This document shows positions 1 to 7,696 of a stretch of 64,000 nt of DNA, in pieces. The notes below the pieces were generated by a model. It searched no databases, was not told the DNA's origin, and worked only from the letters and a program-made list of their open reading frames with translations. Position 1 is the first letter of the stretch. Every line of letters begins with the position of its first letter. Source of the stretch: Pseudophaeobacter arcticus DSM 23566 (GTDB lineage Bacteria; Pseudomonadota; Alphaproteobacteria; Rhodobacterales; Rhodobacteraceae); contig NZ_KI421507.1 in the NCBI RefSeq assembly GCF_000473205.1, positions 3,953,057-4,017,056 of the forward strand. Reading direction: 5' to 3'. A program made the translations under genes and the position numbers.

Positions 1-72
1 GTCTCCAACCTTTCCGATTGGTTGGACAAATACCATGCTCAAGTGACTGAAAAAATTGAAATAATGGAGCTC

Positions 73-149
73 TGGCGACCCCGGCAGGATTCGAACCTGC
101 AACCTGCCCCTTAGGAGGGGGCTGCTCTATCCAGTTGAGCCACGGGGCC
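73..149 (-). tRNA. tRNA-Arg (anticodon CCT)
   Basis: Read on the minus strand, the 77 bases fold as a complete cloverleaf. The acceptor stem is GGCCCCG/CGGGGTC with one G-U pair, the D stem GCTC/GAGC, the anticodon stem GCCCC/GGGGC around loop CTCCTAA, and the T arm GCAGG-TTCGAAT-CCTGC. The discriminator is G and the CCA end is encoded at 73-75. Anticodon CCT reads AGG, a rare arginine codon in GC-rich alphaproteobacteria. The 3' end faces the left edge of the window, so the usual integration side of this tRNA is almost outside view. Confidence 0.97.
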
Positions 150-316
150 GGGCTGTTTACGCGATAGCAAATCCTCTTTGGTATCACAATAAGGCGCAGA
201 GCGATTATTCAACGGCTTTGTCGCGCTCCTTTCCTGCGGCGCCCCATTGTGCCCCATTGTACTGGGCGCGCGCACTGGCTAACCTTAAAGCAGCAGAAAA
301 TATGAGGCCTTAGAAC

Positions 317-1342
317 GTGACCACGGAACCCAAGCGCCCGCTCACCCTACGCGATGTATCAGAAGCCACAGGCGTGTCAGAAATGACCGTGAGCCGTGTG
401 TTGCGAAACCGTGGAGATGTCTCGGAAAAAACCAGGATCAAGGTTCTGACCGCAGCCAAGGAACTGGGCTATGTGCCCAACAAGATCGCCGGGGCGCTGG
501 CCTCCAAGCGGGTCAATCTGGTGGCGGTGATCATCCCCTCGCTGTCCAATATGGTCTTTCCAGAGGTGCTGACCGGCATCAATCAGGTGCTGGAAAACAC
601 CGCTTTGCAACCCGTCGTCGGGGTGACGGATTATCAGCCGGAGAAAGAAGAAAAAGTTCTGTATGAGATGCTGTCCTGGCGGCCTTCTGGGGTGATCATT
701 GCCGGGTTGGAACATACCGAAGCGGCGCGGGCGATGCTCAATGCCTCGGGCATTCCGGTGGTGGAGGTCATGGATACCGACGGCAAGCCGGTGGATTCCA
801 TGGTGGGGATTTCGCATCGCCGGGCTGGCAGCGAGATGGCCAAGGCGATCCTGAAAGCGGGCTATCGCCATATCGGTTTCATGGGCACCAAAATGCCGCT
901 GGATCACCGCGCCCGCAAACGGTTTGAAGGCTTTACCGAGGCCCTGGCCAAGGAAGGCGTCGAGATCGAAGACCGCGCATTTTATTCCGGCGGCTCTGCG
1001 CTGGCCAAGGGGCGCGAGATGACGCAAGAGATGCTGGAACGCTCTCCTGATTTGGATTTTCTCTATTATTCCAACGATATGATCGGTGCAGGTGGGCTGC
1101 TGTATCTGATGGATCAGGGCATTGATGTGCCCGGACAGATTGGTCTTGCTGGCTTTAACGGGGTTGAGCTGCTGCAGGGGCTGCCGCGCCAATTGGCCAC
1201 TATGGATGCCTGTCGGTTGGAGATTGGTCGCAAGGCTGCCGAGATCATTATCTCGCAGCTGGATGATCCCGACGCGGTGCAAGAGCACCATGTGACACTG
1301 ACCCCCACCATCACTTATGGTGACACGCTCAAGCGGCGCTGA
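317..1342 (+). CDS. LacI/GntR-family transcriptional regulator
   Basis: 341 residues, normal for a LacI-type repressor. The N-terminal helix-turn-helix is at about residues 10-32 (LTLRDVSEATGVSEMTVSRV) with the hinge-helix region after it (NKIAGALASKR). The rest is a periplasmic-binding-protein-like ligand domain (LVAVIIPSLSNMVFPE near residue 68). The closest family resemblance is to gluconate-type GntR repressors within LacI. The start is GTG with ATGAGG about 9 bases upstream. The stop shares one base with the start of the next gene (TGATG), so translation is probably coupled. No sugar transport or kinase gene lies beside it, so its effector and targets are unknown. Family call is firm; function is inference. 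Confidence 0.9.
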   Translation: MTTEPKRPLTLRDVSEATGVSEMTVSRVLRNRGDVSEKTRIKVLTAAKELGYVPNKIAGALASKRVNLVAVIIPSLSNMVFPEVLTGINQVLENTALQPVVGVTDYQPEKEEKVLYEMLSWRPSGVIIAGLEHTEAARAMLNASGIPVVEVMDTDGKPVDSMVGISHRRAGSEMAKAILKAGYRHIGFMGTKMPLDHRARKRFEGFTEALAKEGVEIEDRAFYSGGSALAKGREMTQEMLERSPDLDFLYYSNDMIGAGGLLYLMDQGIDVPGQIGLAGFNGVELLQGLPRQLATMDACRLEIGRKAAEIIISQLDDPDAVQEHHVTLTPTITYGDTLKRR

Positions 1343-2556
1343 TGGCTCTGCCGCGCCTTGAAAATGCAGCGGCACGGCGGTTGTTCATGGATCGTCACGC
1401 CCTGCTGGAACAGCCAAGTGGTGGCTCCAAAGGCATGGATCTGTTGCAGCTGATTTCCCGGCTGGGATTTGTGCAGCTCGACAGTATCAATACTGTGGCG
1501 CGGGCCCATGATATGATCCTTTATTCCCGTCGCCCCAGCTATCGTGCCAAACATCTGACGGATCTCTATCATGGCGGCGGGGCGCTGTTTGAGCACTGGA
1601 CCCATGATGCGGCGATGATCCCACTGGCGTTTTATCCGCAGTGGCATCTGCGGTTTCAGCGCGACGAAGCCCTGCTGCGCAAACGCTGGCGCAATTGGCG
1701 TCGCGACGGATTTGAGCAACAGTTTGACACAGTGCTCACCCATATTCGGGATCATGGGCCGGTGAGCTCTTCCGATTTGGGCAAGGACGAGAAAAAGAGT
1801 TCAGGCGGCTGGTGGGACTGGCACCCCTCCAAAACCGCGCTGGAATATCTGTGGCGCACCGGTGCGTTGACCGTTGTTGGGCGCTCGGGCTTTCAAAAAC
1901 GCTATGACCTGACCGAGCGGGTGATCGAAGAGGCGCTGCATGCGCCTGCGGATCTGCCGGATCCGGCGCGGACGGTGGATTGGCTGTGCACACAGGCACT
2001 GGACCGGCTTGGCTTTGCCACCTCTGGTGAGCTCGCGGCATTCTGGGATACTGCCAGCACTGCCGAGGCGCGGGAATGGTGCCAACAGGCCAAGGCGCGT
2101 GGTGAGATCGAAGAGATCGAGGTCGAGGCAGCGGATGGAAGCCTGCGCAAATGCTTTGCCCGTCCCGGCACATTGACCCAGGCGGCAGAGCTGGCAGCGG
2201 CGCCGGGTCGGATGCGGGTTCTCAGCCCTTTTGATCCGATGCTGCGTGATCGCAAACGGGCTGAGCGGCTGTTTGGGTTTTATTACCGGATCGAAGTTTT
2301 CACCCCGGCGCCCAAGCGCATCTATGGCTATTATGTCTTTCCCCTGATTGAGGGGCAGCACATGGTTGGGCGTATCGACATGAAGGCGGACCGTCCGGCT
2401 GATTGCCTGCGGGTGACGGCGCTGTGGCCCGAGCGCAGCGTCAAATTCACCCCAGCGCGCATCAAACGGTTAGAGGCAGAGCTGGAGCGCACGGCCCGTT
2501 TTGCCGGGCTGGAAACCGTTGAATTTGCCGCAGACTGGCTGCGAGAACCGGTCTGA
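1342..2556 (+). CDS. ycaQ: YcaQ/AlkX-like winged-helix DNA glycosylase
   Basis: 404 residues of the HTH_42 (formerly DUF1006) family. Bacterial members characterised as AlkZ and YcaQ/AlkX are DNA glycosylases that unhook interstrand crosslinks. Near the N-terminus is FVQLDSINTVARAHD; QLD at residues 45-47 matches the Q-x-D type catalytic motif reported for the YcaQ branch. Further family features are the aromatic-rich segment LFEHWTHDAAMIP and a C-terminal block with FDPMLRDRKRAERLFGF. The ATG overlaps the LacI stop codon by one base, so the gene is probably made from the lacI transcript. Pairing of a metabolic-type repressor with a DNA repair enzyme is odd. The repair role is inferred from family only. 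Confidence 0.82.
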   Translation: MALPRLENAAARRLFMDRHALLEQPSGGSKGMDLLQLISRLGFVQLDSINTVARAHDMILYSRRPSYRAKHLTDLYHGGGALFEHWTHDAAMIPLAFYPQWHLRFQRDEALLRKRWRNWRRDGFEQQFDTVLTHIRDHGPVSSSDLGKDEKKSSGGWWDWHPSKTALEYLWRTGALTVVGRSGFQKRYDLTERVIEEALHAPADLPDPARTVDWLCTQALDRLGFATSGELAAFWDTASTAEAREWCQQAKARGEIEEIEVEAADGSLRKCFARPGTLTQAAELAAAPGRMRVLSPFDPMLRDRKRAERLFGFYYRIEVFTPAPKRIYGYYVFPLIEGQHMVGRIDMKADRPADCLRVTALWPERSVKFTPARIKRLEAELERTARFAGLETVEFAADWLREPV

Positions 2557-2572
2557 TCCCGCAGACAAAAAC

Positions 2573-3022
2573 CTATTCGGGGCGCAGGTTGGCCTCAATC
2601 ACCGCGCGGTAGTCCGCCGGGGCGGGGCGGGCCTTGAACTCTGACGGGTCGATAAAGACGCAGGTGAATTTCCCCTCAAAACAGAGGGTGCCATTCTGGC
2701 GGGCATCGACGCGGAAGGTCACGGATTTGGTGCCGAGCGCGCTGGGCCAGACCGCGCAGTCCAGCCGGTGGCGCGGGGTGACGGGCGAGCGGAACTCCAG
2801 GTTCATGCTGACAAAGGGGGTGCCGGTGCCACGGTCCAGTTCCATCTGGAACCAGCCGTCGCCATCCAGGTGATGCTCCCACCAGGCGTCGATGGCCTCG
2901 AGCGCAAAGCTGGGGAGATGGCCGGTATAGGCGATCTGCGCCGGATCACAGTGGCCCCAGCCAACCCGGATACTATGCACAAAAGCGGGGCTGTCGCCTG
3001 TGGTGCCAACCTGTTCGGACAT
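2573..3022 (-). CDS. Acyl-CoA thioesterase, 4-hydroxybenzoyl-CoA thioesterase family
   Basis: 149 residues in the single hot-dog-fold format. The segment WGHCDPAQIAYTGHLPSF carries the conserved Asp of the 4-hydroxybenzoyl-CoA thioesterase active site (D in HCDPA), followed by the long helix FALEAIDAWWEHHL. It should hydrolyse an acyl- or aroyl-CoA to the acid and CoA in the cytoplasm. I chose the ATG at 3022 (MSEQVG) because AAGGA lies 8 bases upstream; an upstream extension has no such site. It is convergent with ycaQ and lies behind the TRAP operon, but a terminator-like hairpin separates it from dctM, so it may have its own promoter. Substrate unknown. Confidence 0.82.
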   Translation of the reverse strand: MSEQVGTTGDSPAFVHSIRVGWGHCDPAQIAYTGHLPSFALEAIDAWWEHHLDGDGWFQMELDRGTGTPFVSMNLEFRSPVTPRHRLDCAVWPSALGTKSVTFRVDARQNGTLCFEGKFTCVFIDPSEFKARPAPADYRAVIEANLRPE

Positions 3023-3082
3023 TTCAATTCCTTGCCTCAACTGCCGGTGCCTCATCTGGCCGGTGCGCCACCCTAACAGATC

Positions 3083-3145
3083 GGGCGGGGCTTTTTCAAA
3101 CCCGCCCCTATGAAAAGCCCCCTCCCAGCCGGGCTGGAAGAGGGC
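3083..3145 (-). terminator. Terminator-like hairpins after dctM
   Basis: On the minus strand, the RNA after the dctM stop forms a long imperfect stem (GCCCTCTTCCAGCC with GGCTGGGAGGGGGC, 3117-3145) followed directly by TTTT. A second stem, GGGCGGG/CCCGCCC at 3083-3107, follows. The first has the form of a Rho-independent terminator and would end the TRAP transcript before the thioesterase gene. Confidence 0.7.
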
Positions 3146-3171
3146 ATGGTTTGGTTTGCCTGTGCCAGGCT

Positions 3172-4677
3172 TTAGTACAGCAGATACAGTGGCAGCAGGG
3201 TGATGAAGGGGAAGAGCACCAGGATAATCACCCGGATGATATCGGAGGCAACAAAATACATCACCGCCTTGTAGGTATCGATCATCTTGGTCTTGCGATC
3301 CATCGCGTTGATGATGAACAGGTTCATCCCAACTGGCGGTGTGATCAGGCCAACCTCCACCACGATGAGCACCAGAATGCCAAACCAGATGGCGACATAT
3401 TCGGCCTCGATGCGGTTGACGCGGCCCTCGGTGACCCGAATGCCCAGCTCCTTCATCTGCTCACGGGTGAGCTCGGTGCCGGTGGCGATAGCGTCCTGTA
3501 TTGAGGCGAGCATCTCGGCCCCCATGCCGTCCGGCACCCCGTTGCGCAGCACCTCCAACGCGGCATCCGCCTGCATGTCGATGAGCGAGAGCAGGCCAAA
3601 ATCCATCACCGAAATCACTGGGAAAAAGATTGGAATGGTCAACAGGATCATCGACAGGCTGTCCATCAGGCAGCCAAAGATCAGATAGAAGGCCAGGATC
3701 AGTGCCAGAACCATCCAGGGGCTGAACCCCTGGCTCACCACATAATCAGCCAGCTCTTGCGGCACTTTGGTCAGGGCGAGGAAGCCGTTGTAGAAACCGG
3801 CCCCCAGCACGATGAAAAAGATCATCGCGGTGGAGCGCGCTGTCACCATAAAGCTGTCGATCAGATTTTCACGATCCAAGCCACCGTTCATCCAGGCAAT
3901 GAACCCGGTGCCAGCGGCGCCAACAGCGGCGCCTTCGGTTGGGGTAAACAGCCCGCCATAGATACCGCCAACAACCAGACCAAAAACCGTCAAAACCGGC
4001 CAGACCTTGATCAGATTTGCAAAGCGCTCGGACCAGGGAATGGCGGGGCGGATGCCTGCAGCATTTGGGTGGAGGCGCACATAAATCGAGATCACGATGA
4101 CATAGCCAATGGCGGCCAGCAAGCCGGGGATAAAGGCCGCGAGGAACAGTTTGGCGATGTTTTGCTCGGTCAGGATGGCATAGATCACCAGCACCACCGA
4201 GGGCGGGATCAGAATGCCAAGGGTGCCGCCCGCCGCCAGTGTCGCGGTGGAAAACCCGCCAGCATAGCCGTATTGTTTCAGCTCGGGCAGGGCGACCCGG
4301 CCCATGGTGGCTGCCGTGGCCAGGGATGACCCGCAGATGGCCCCAAAGCCGGCGCAGGCCCCGATCGAGGCCATGGCGACGCCGCCCTTTTTATGGCCCA
4401 AGAACCCTTCGGCGGCTTTGAACAGGGCTGATGACATGCCGCCCAGGGTGGCAAAATGGCCCATCAGCAGGAACATTGGCACGATGGTCAGCGAGTAGGA
4501 GGAAAAGGTGGTGTAGGTCTCACTTTTGAGACGCCCAAAGGCCACCTGCGTGCCATCGGTGACCACGATCAAGCCGACAAGGCCGACGACGAACATCGAC
4601 AGTCCGATGGGCACCCGCAGGAAGATCAGAACCATCAGAATGGGAAAGGAGGCGATACCAATTTCAAGAGCAGTCAC
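3172..4677 (-). CDS. dctM: TRAP transporter large permease, DctM family
   Basis: 501 residues with about a dozen hydrophobic helices. Family segments include LRVPIGLSMFVVG, GAICGSSLATAATMG, TLGILIPPSVVLVIYA, TPTEGAAVGA and GLITPPVGMNLFIINA. This is the sodium-coupled membrane channel subunit, working with DctQ and the periplasmic DctP. It overlaps dctQ by 4 bases. The protein is about 65 residues longer than usual: residues about 361-426 form a charged, mostly non-hydrophobic insertion (ELTREQMKELGIRVTEGRV within it) just before AEYVAIWFGILV, where standard DctM proteins have a short loop. The reading frame stays open through the insertion, so it looks functional. Substrate unknown; the neighbours suggest an organic acid. 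Confidence 0.93.
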   Translation of the reverse strand: MTALEIGIASFPILMVLIFLRVPIGLSMFVVGLVGLIVVTDGTQVAFGRLKSETYTTFSSYSLTIVPMFLLMGHFATLGGMSSALFKAAEGFLGHKKGGVAMASIGACAGFGAICGSSLATAATMGRVALPELKQYGYAGGFSTATLAAGGTLGILIPPSVVLVIYAILTEQNIAKLFLAAFIPGLLAAIGYVIVISIYVRLHPNAAGIRPAIPWSERFANLIKVWPVLTVFGLVVGGIYGGLFTPTEGAAVGAAGTGFIAWMNGGLDRENLIDSFMVTARSTAMIFFIVLGAGFYNGFLALTKVPQELADYVVSQGFSPWMVLALILAFYLIFGCLMDSLSMILLTIPIFFPVISVMDFGLLSLIDMQADAALEVLRNGVPDGMGAEMLASIQDAIATGTELTREQMKELGIRVTEGRVNRIEAEYVAIWFGILVLIVVEVGLITPPVGMNLFIINAMDRKTKMIDTYKAVMYFVASDIIRVIILVLFPFITLLPLYLLY

Positions 4678-5255
4678 TGTTCACCCTCCACGCCGTCCCA
4701 GATCTGGATGCGGCCGGTAAAAAATTCATAAGTGCGGACGGCAGCCATATAGATGCCAAGGATAGCGGCCATCACGGCGCCAAACAGACTGGCGGCAAAG
4801 GCCCACCAGACCGGAAATTCCAGTAGAAACGAAGTCTCGCCATTGCCAAACTTGCTGATGGTGCCAGCGGCAAGACGCCAGGCGATCAGCACCAGAACCG
4901 CAGCAAACAGCAGTTCGGTCACCATGCGCAAAAAGCGGTTCACGCCGCGCGGAAAGGAATTGGCGACGACATCAACTGCGGCATGGCCGACAGAGATCTG
5001 GCAGAGCGGCAGAAAGGCAAAGATGGCAAAGGCTACGCCGGCTTCGACCAGTTCAAAATCGCCATTGATTGGCCCCACCCAGGTGATCATCCAGTTTGAA
5101 AAGCCCGGTGCAATTGCGTGCATCACATCGCCGTGGAAGAGGCTGTTCAGCAAGCGACCGATAATCGACAGGCAGGTCATAATGATCAGGAGAGAGAGGA
5201 CCATACCGCCGATAATGGCCATGGATCTGGCCAGCCCCATCATGAGCTTGTGCAT
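4674..5255 (-). CDS. dctQ: TRAP transporter small permease, DctQ family
   Basis: 193 residues with four predicted membrane helices (IGGMVLSLLIIMTCLSIIGR; FAIFAFLPLCQISVGH; LLFAAVLVLIAWRLA; FAASLFGAVMAAILGIYMAA), the usual DctQ layout. The PVWWAFAASLFG segment before the last helix is typical. I place the start at 5255 (MHKLMMG). A longer frame begins at 5294, but that GTG lies inside the hairpin that follows dctP, whereas AAGGG lies about 8 bases before the ATG at 5255. It overlaps dctM by four bases (ATGA), which indicates coupled translation of the two membrane subunits. Confidence 0.9.
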   Translation of the reverse strand: MHKLMMGLARSMAIIGGMVLSLLIIMTCLSIIGRLLNSLFHGDVMHAIAPGFSNWMITWVGPINGDFELVEAGVAFAIFAFLPLCQISVGHAAVDVVANSFPRGVNRFLRMVTELLFAAVLVLIAWRLAAGTISKFGNGETSFLLEFPVWWAFAASLFGAVMAAILGIYMAAVRTYEFFTGRIQIWDGVEGEQ

Positions 5256-5279
5256 GGTTAAAAACCCTTTTTTGTGCGC

Positions 5280-5315
5280 AAAGGGCCGCGGCACCCAGTG
5301 CTGCTGCGGCCCTTT
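5280..5315 (-). promoter_or_regulatory. Intercistronic hairpin between dctP and dctQ
   Basis: Perfect 10-bp arms AAAGGGCCGC (5280-5289) and GCGGCCCTTT (5306-5315) with a 16-base loop lie between the dctP stop and the dctQ start. No T-run follows on the minus strand, so it is not a classic terminator. Such hairpins after binding-protein genes are known to protect the upstream message or to attenuate downstream expression. That would give more DctP than DctQM. Confidence 0.75.
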
Positions 5316-5330
5316 GACTGTATTTCTAGC

Positions 5331-6377
5331 TTACTTCACGTATTGTGGCGTGTATTTTTCGATCAGGTAGGTGGCTTCATCCAGAAGCGCCTGACCGTCG
5401 ATGCCCTTTTCGGTCATGTCAGCCAGCCATTTGTCGTAGACAGGCTGCGCCAGTTCGCGCCATTCAGCAGTCTGGTCCGCGTCCAGGGTGATAACATTGT
5501 TGCCGTTGTCGAGGGCGGCTTCACGCGAAGGATCATCGGAATCGGCCATGGTGCCGCCGGCAAAGACCGAGAATTCCAACCCGGAGTTTTCATCAATTGC
5601 CGCTTTCTGGGCGTCCGACAGGCTCTCGTATTTCTCTTTGTTCATCGCCAGGACGAAGGTCAGAGTATAAAGCGCCTTACCGGTGAACTCGGTGTGGTTT
5701 TCAACCAGCTCTGGTACTTTCAGCGCAGCGGTGACTTCCCATGGGATTGTGGTGCCGTCGATCACGCCTTTGGACAGGCCTTCGGGGATTGCAGGAACCG
5801 GCATGCCAACGGGGGTTGCGCCCAGCTGTGTCAGCAGCGAGTTGACCGAACGGCCACCGCCACGAATTTTCATGCCCTGCAGGTCGGCCGGGGTTTCAAC
5901 CGGATCAGAGGTGTGGATAATGCCGGGGCCGTGAACCCAGGTGCCAAGGATTTTGATGTCCTTGAACTCGGTGTCTTTCATGTGCTTTTCGAACATTTCC
6001 CAATAGGCGTGCGACGTGGCACGGGCATTGGTCATCATGAAGGGCAGCTCAAAGACTTCGGTCGAAGGGTAACGGCCGGGAGTATAGGCAACAACGGTCC
6101 AAACGATGTCTGCAACCCCGTCGATGGCCTGGTCCATCAGCTCTGGTGGTTTGCCGCCCAGCTGCATCGAGGGAAAGCGGTCAATGGTGATTTCACCACC
6201 AGAAGCCGCTTCGACCTTGTCAGCCCAGACGTCGAGGATCAGCTTGGGCACATTGGCCTGAGCTGGCAGAAACTGGTGCAGTTTCAGGGTGACGTTTTCG
6301 GCAAATGCCGAGGTGGCGCTCAGGGCTACGATGGCGGCGGCGCCAGCGGCTCCAAGAAGCTTTCTACGAGTGGTCAT
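5331..6377 (-). CDS. dctP: TRAP transporter solute-binding protein, DctP family
   Basis: 348 residues. The export signal TTRRKLLGAAGAAAIVALS ends at about residue 26 (SAFA|EN). The twin arginine before a leucine pair makes Tat export possible. Mature-protein features of DctP are LKLHQFLPAQANVPK, ELPFMMTNARATSHAYWE and MKIRGGGRSVNSLLTQLGA, with the conserved Arg for a carboxylate ligand in the MKIRGGG region. The start at 6377 has GGGAGG a few bases upstream; an open frame extending 50 codons further lacks support. It is the first gene of dctPQM. A carboxylate ligand is the family norm; the specific ligand cannot be read from sequence. Confidence 0.93.
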   Translation of the reverse strand: MTTRRKLLGAAGAAAIVALSATSAFAENVTLKLHQFLPAQANVPKLILDVWADKVEAASGGEITIDRFPSMQLGGKPPELMDQAIDGVADIVWTVVAYTPGRYPSTEVFELPFMMTNARATSHAYWEMFEKHMKDTEFKDIKILGTWVHGPGIIHTSDPVETPADLQGMKIRGGGRSVNSLLTQLGATPVGMPVPAIPEGLSKGVIDGTTIPWEVTAALKVPELVENHTEFTGKALYTLTFVLAMNKEKYESLSDAQKAAIDENSGLEFSVFAGGTMADSDDPSREAALDNGNNVITLDADQTAEWRELAQPVYDKWLADMTEKGIDGQALLDEATYLIEKYTPQYVK

Positions 6378-6879
6378 ATGATTCCTCCCTTTTGACCTTG
6401 TCATTTGCCATCCTATTGCCATCGGAAAACGATATTGCAACAAGAGGCTCAATTCTTTCCATTTTGTTCCCAAAGCGCTGGGTTTTGTTCGAAAAACGAA
6501 CGGGCTGCCCTCTGCTATTGGGTGCATTTGTAACTATCAATGCCGGATTATGTATTTTTCACTCATGAATTTACGGGTCAGAGATGTCATCGGTGGCCCC
6601 TCCCCAAAATGACACTGATACGTTACATAATTCTCATGCCAGCAGCCTGCGTGATACATTTCAACATTATGTATCGGTTATTTCAATCCCTCTTTGCCAG
6701 ACAGCGCGGCGACAAGATCGCACAGGCTGCCTCCGTCCTTGCCTTGGCTGGCGTCACAGAGATGTTCTGCGGCCAAAGCCGGTAGACCTGTAATATGCAA
6801 AGCAGGGATGCCCTTGCGAATGGACCCAGCGCACATAGGCTTGTCCCAATCGTACCTGATTGCTGCCTATAGGTCCGGG
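6378..6879. promoter_or_regulatory. Long intergenic control region upstream of dctP
   Basis: 502 bases without a convincing gene, more AT-rich than its surroundings. Two dyads stand out. GTTCG-N5-CGAAC (6487-6501) lies about 110 bases before the dctP start and resembles the half-site layout of IclR/PcaU-type operators. GATACAT-N9-ATGTATC (6653-6675) is a perfect 7-bp inverted repeat. An 8-bp CCTATAGG palindrome sits at 6866-6873, just after the FAH gene. Together they suggest that dctPQM has its own regulated promoter and is not only expressed by read-through from the FAH operon. Confidence 0.5.
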
Positions 6880-7578
6880 TTACTCTGCTTCTGTAAGGCT
6901 AAGCGAGACCGGGGAGAGCCCGGTGATTGTGCCAGTCATATGTTGTTTGGCATGAACGGGGCCAACGCCTGCGGGGGTGCCCGTCAGGATGAGATCACCG
7001 GGGCGCAGATGATAATACCCAGAGAGGTGGCAGATGATTTCCTCAACCGACCAGATCAGTTCGGCCAGAGTGGCGTCCTGTTTGGTCTCCCCGTCCACTG
7101 TCAGCCAGATCCGCTGATCTGCCACCGGGCCCCAGTCGCCAGCCTTGGTCAAGGGGGCAAAGACGGTGCCCTGTTCCAGATCCTTGCCGAGATCCCAGGG
7201 ACGTTGCTTTTTGCGCTCGCGGATTTGCAAATCACGCCGGGTCATGTCCAGGGCGCAGCCATAGCCATAGATGGCGGCGCTGGCCTCTTTGGGGGTGGCG
7301 CGAAAGACCGGTGCGCCGATGGCCAGGGCCAGCTCCATTTCATAGTGAAAGTTCTCGGTGCCGGGAGGGTAGGGGCAGCTGGTGCCACTCAGCACTGCAT
7401 TGACGCTGGATTTGGTGAAATAGAACGGCGCTTCCCGGTCGACCTCGACCCCCATTTCAGCGGCATGCGCCGCATAGTTGCGGCCAACGCAGAAAATGCG
7501 GCCAACCGGATAGCCGAGGTCTTCGCCCTGAACGGGAATGACCAGCGGGTCTGGCAGGGGAAACAGGGGTTTGGTCAT
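6880..7578 (-). CDS. Fumarylacetoacetate hydrolase (FAH) family protein
   Basis: 232 residues, a single FAH domain of the short class (fumarylpyruvate hydrolase / FAHD1-like / ring-cleavage product hydrolases). Features are RIFCVGRNYAAHAAEMG, the metal-binding E80 and E82 in NFHYEMELALAIG, D111 in CALDMTRRDLQ, and the C-terminal GDLILTGTPAGVGPV. Such enzymes cleave C-C bonds of acylpyruvates or decarboxylate or isomerise oxo-acids with a divalent metal, in the cytoplasm. It is last in the run DUF1185 - fusion - LLM - ALDH - FAH, 118 bases behind the ALDH. The context suggests it processes a ring-opened or beta-diketo intermediate. Exact reaction unknown. Confidence 0.88.
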   Translation of the reverse strand: MTKPLFPLPDPLVIPVQGEDLGYPVGRIFCVGRNYAAHAAEMGVEVDREAPFYFTKSSVNAVLSGTSCPYPPGTENFHYEMELALAIGAPVFRATPKEASAAIYGYGCALDMTRRDLQIRERKKQRPWDLGKDLEQGTVFAPLTKAGDWGPVADQRIWLTVDGETKQDATLAELIWSVEEIICHLSGYYHLRPGDLILTGTPAGVGPVHAKQHMTGTITGLSPVSLSLTEAE

Positions 7579-7613
7579 GTCATCGGCTCCTTTGGGGGCA
7601 AGACAGCTGCGTC

Positions 7614-7636
7614 CTGCCTATGATCACCATAGGCAG
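7614..7636. promoter_or_regulatory. Perfect 9-bp inverted repeat before the FAH gene
   Basis: CTGCCTATG (7614-7622) and CATAGGCAG (7628-7636) flank a 5-base spacer ATCAC, 36 bases upstream of the FAH start. It may be an operator half-site pair or an mRNA hairpin between the ALDH and FAH genes. A related CTGCCTATAGG lies at 6863-6873, on the other side of the FAH gene. Confidence 0.5.
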
Positions 7637-7696
7637 AAATCTCGCAATGCCCATGCCAAAGCTTCAGCCAAAGCGCCTGCCAAAGCCCGCGCGGGC

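Noticed and set aside
5256..5294. Longer DctQ N-terminus from GTG at 5294
   Set aside because: That start lies inside the stem of the dctP-dctQ hairpin and lacks a ribosome site, and the ATG at 5255 gives the normal DctQ N-terminus.
6678..6836. 52-codon open frame on the minus strand after the FAH gene
   Set aside because: No ribosome site, mixed third-base composition and no family resemblance. It lies in a region with regulatory dyads.
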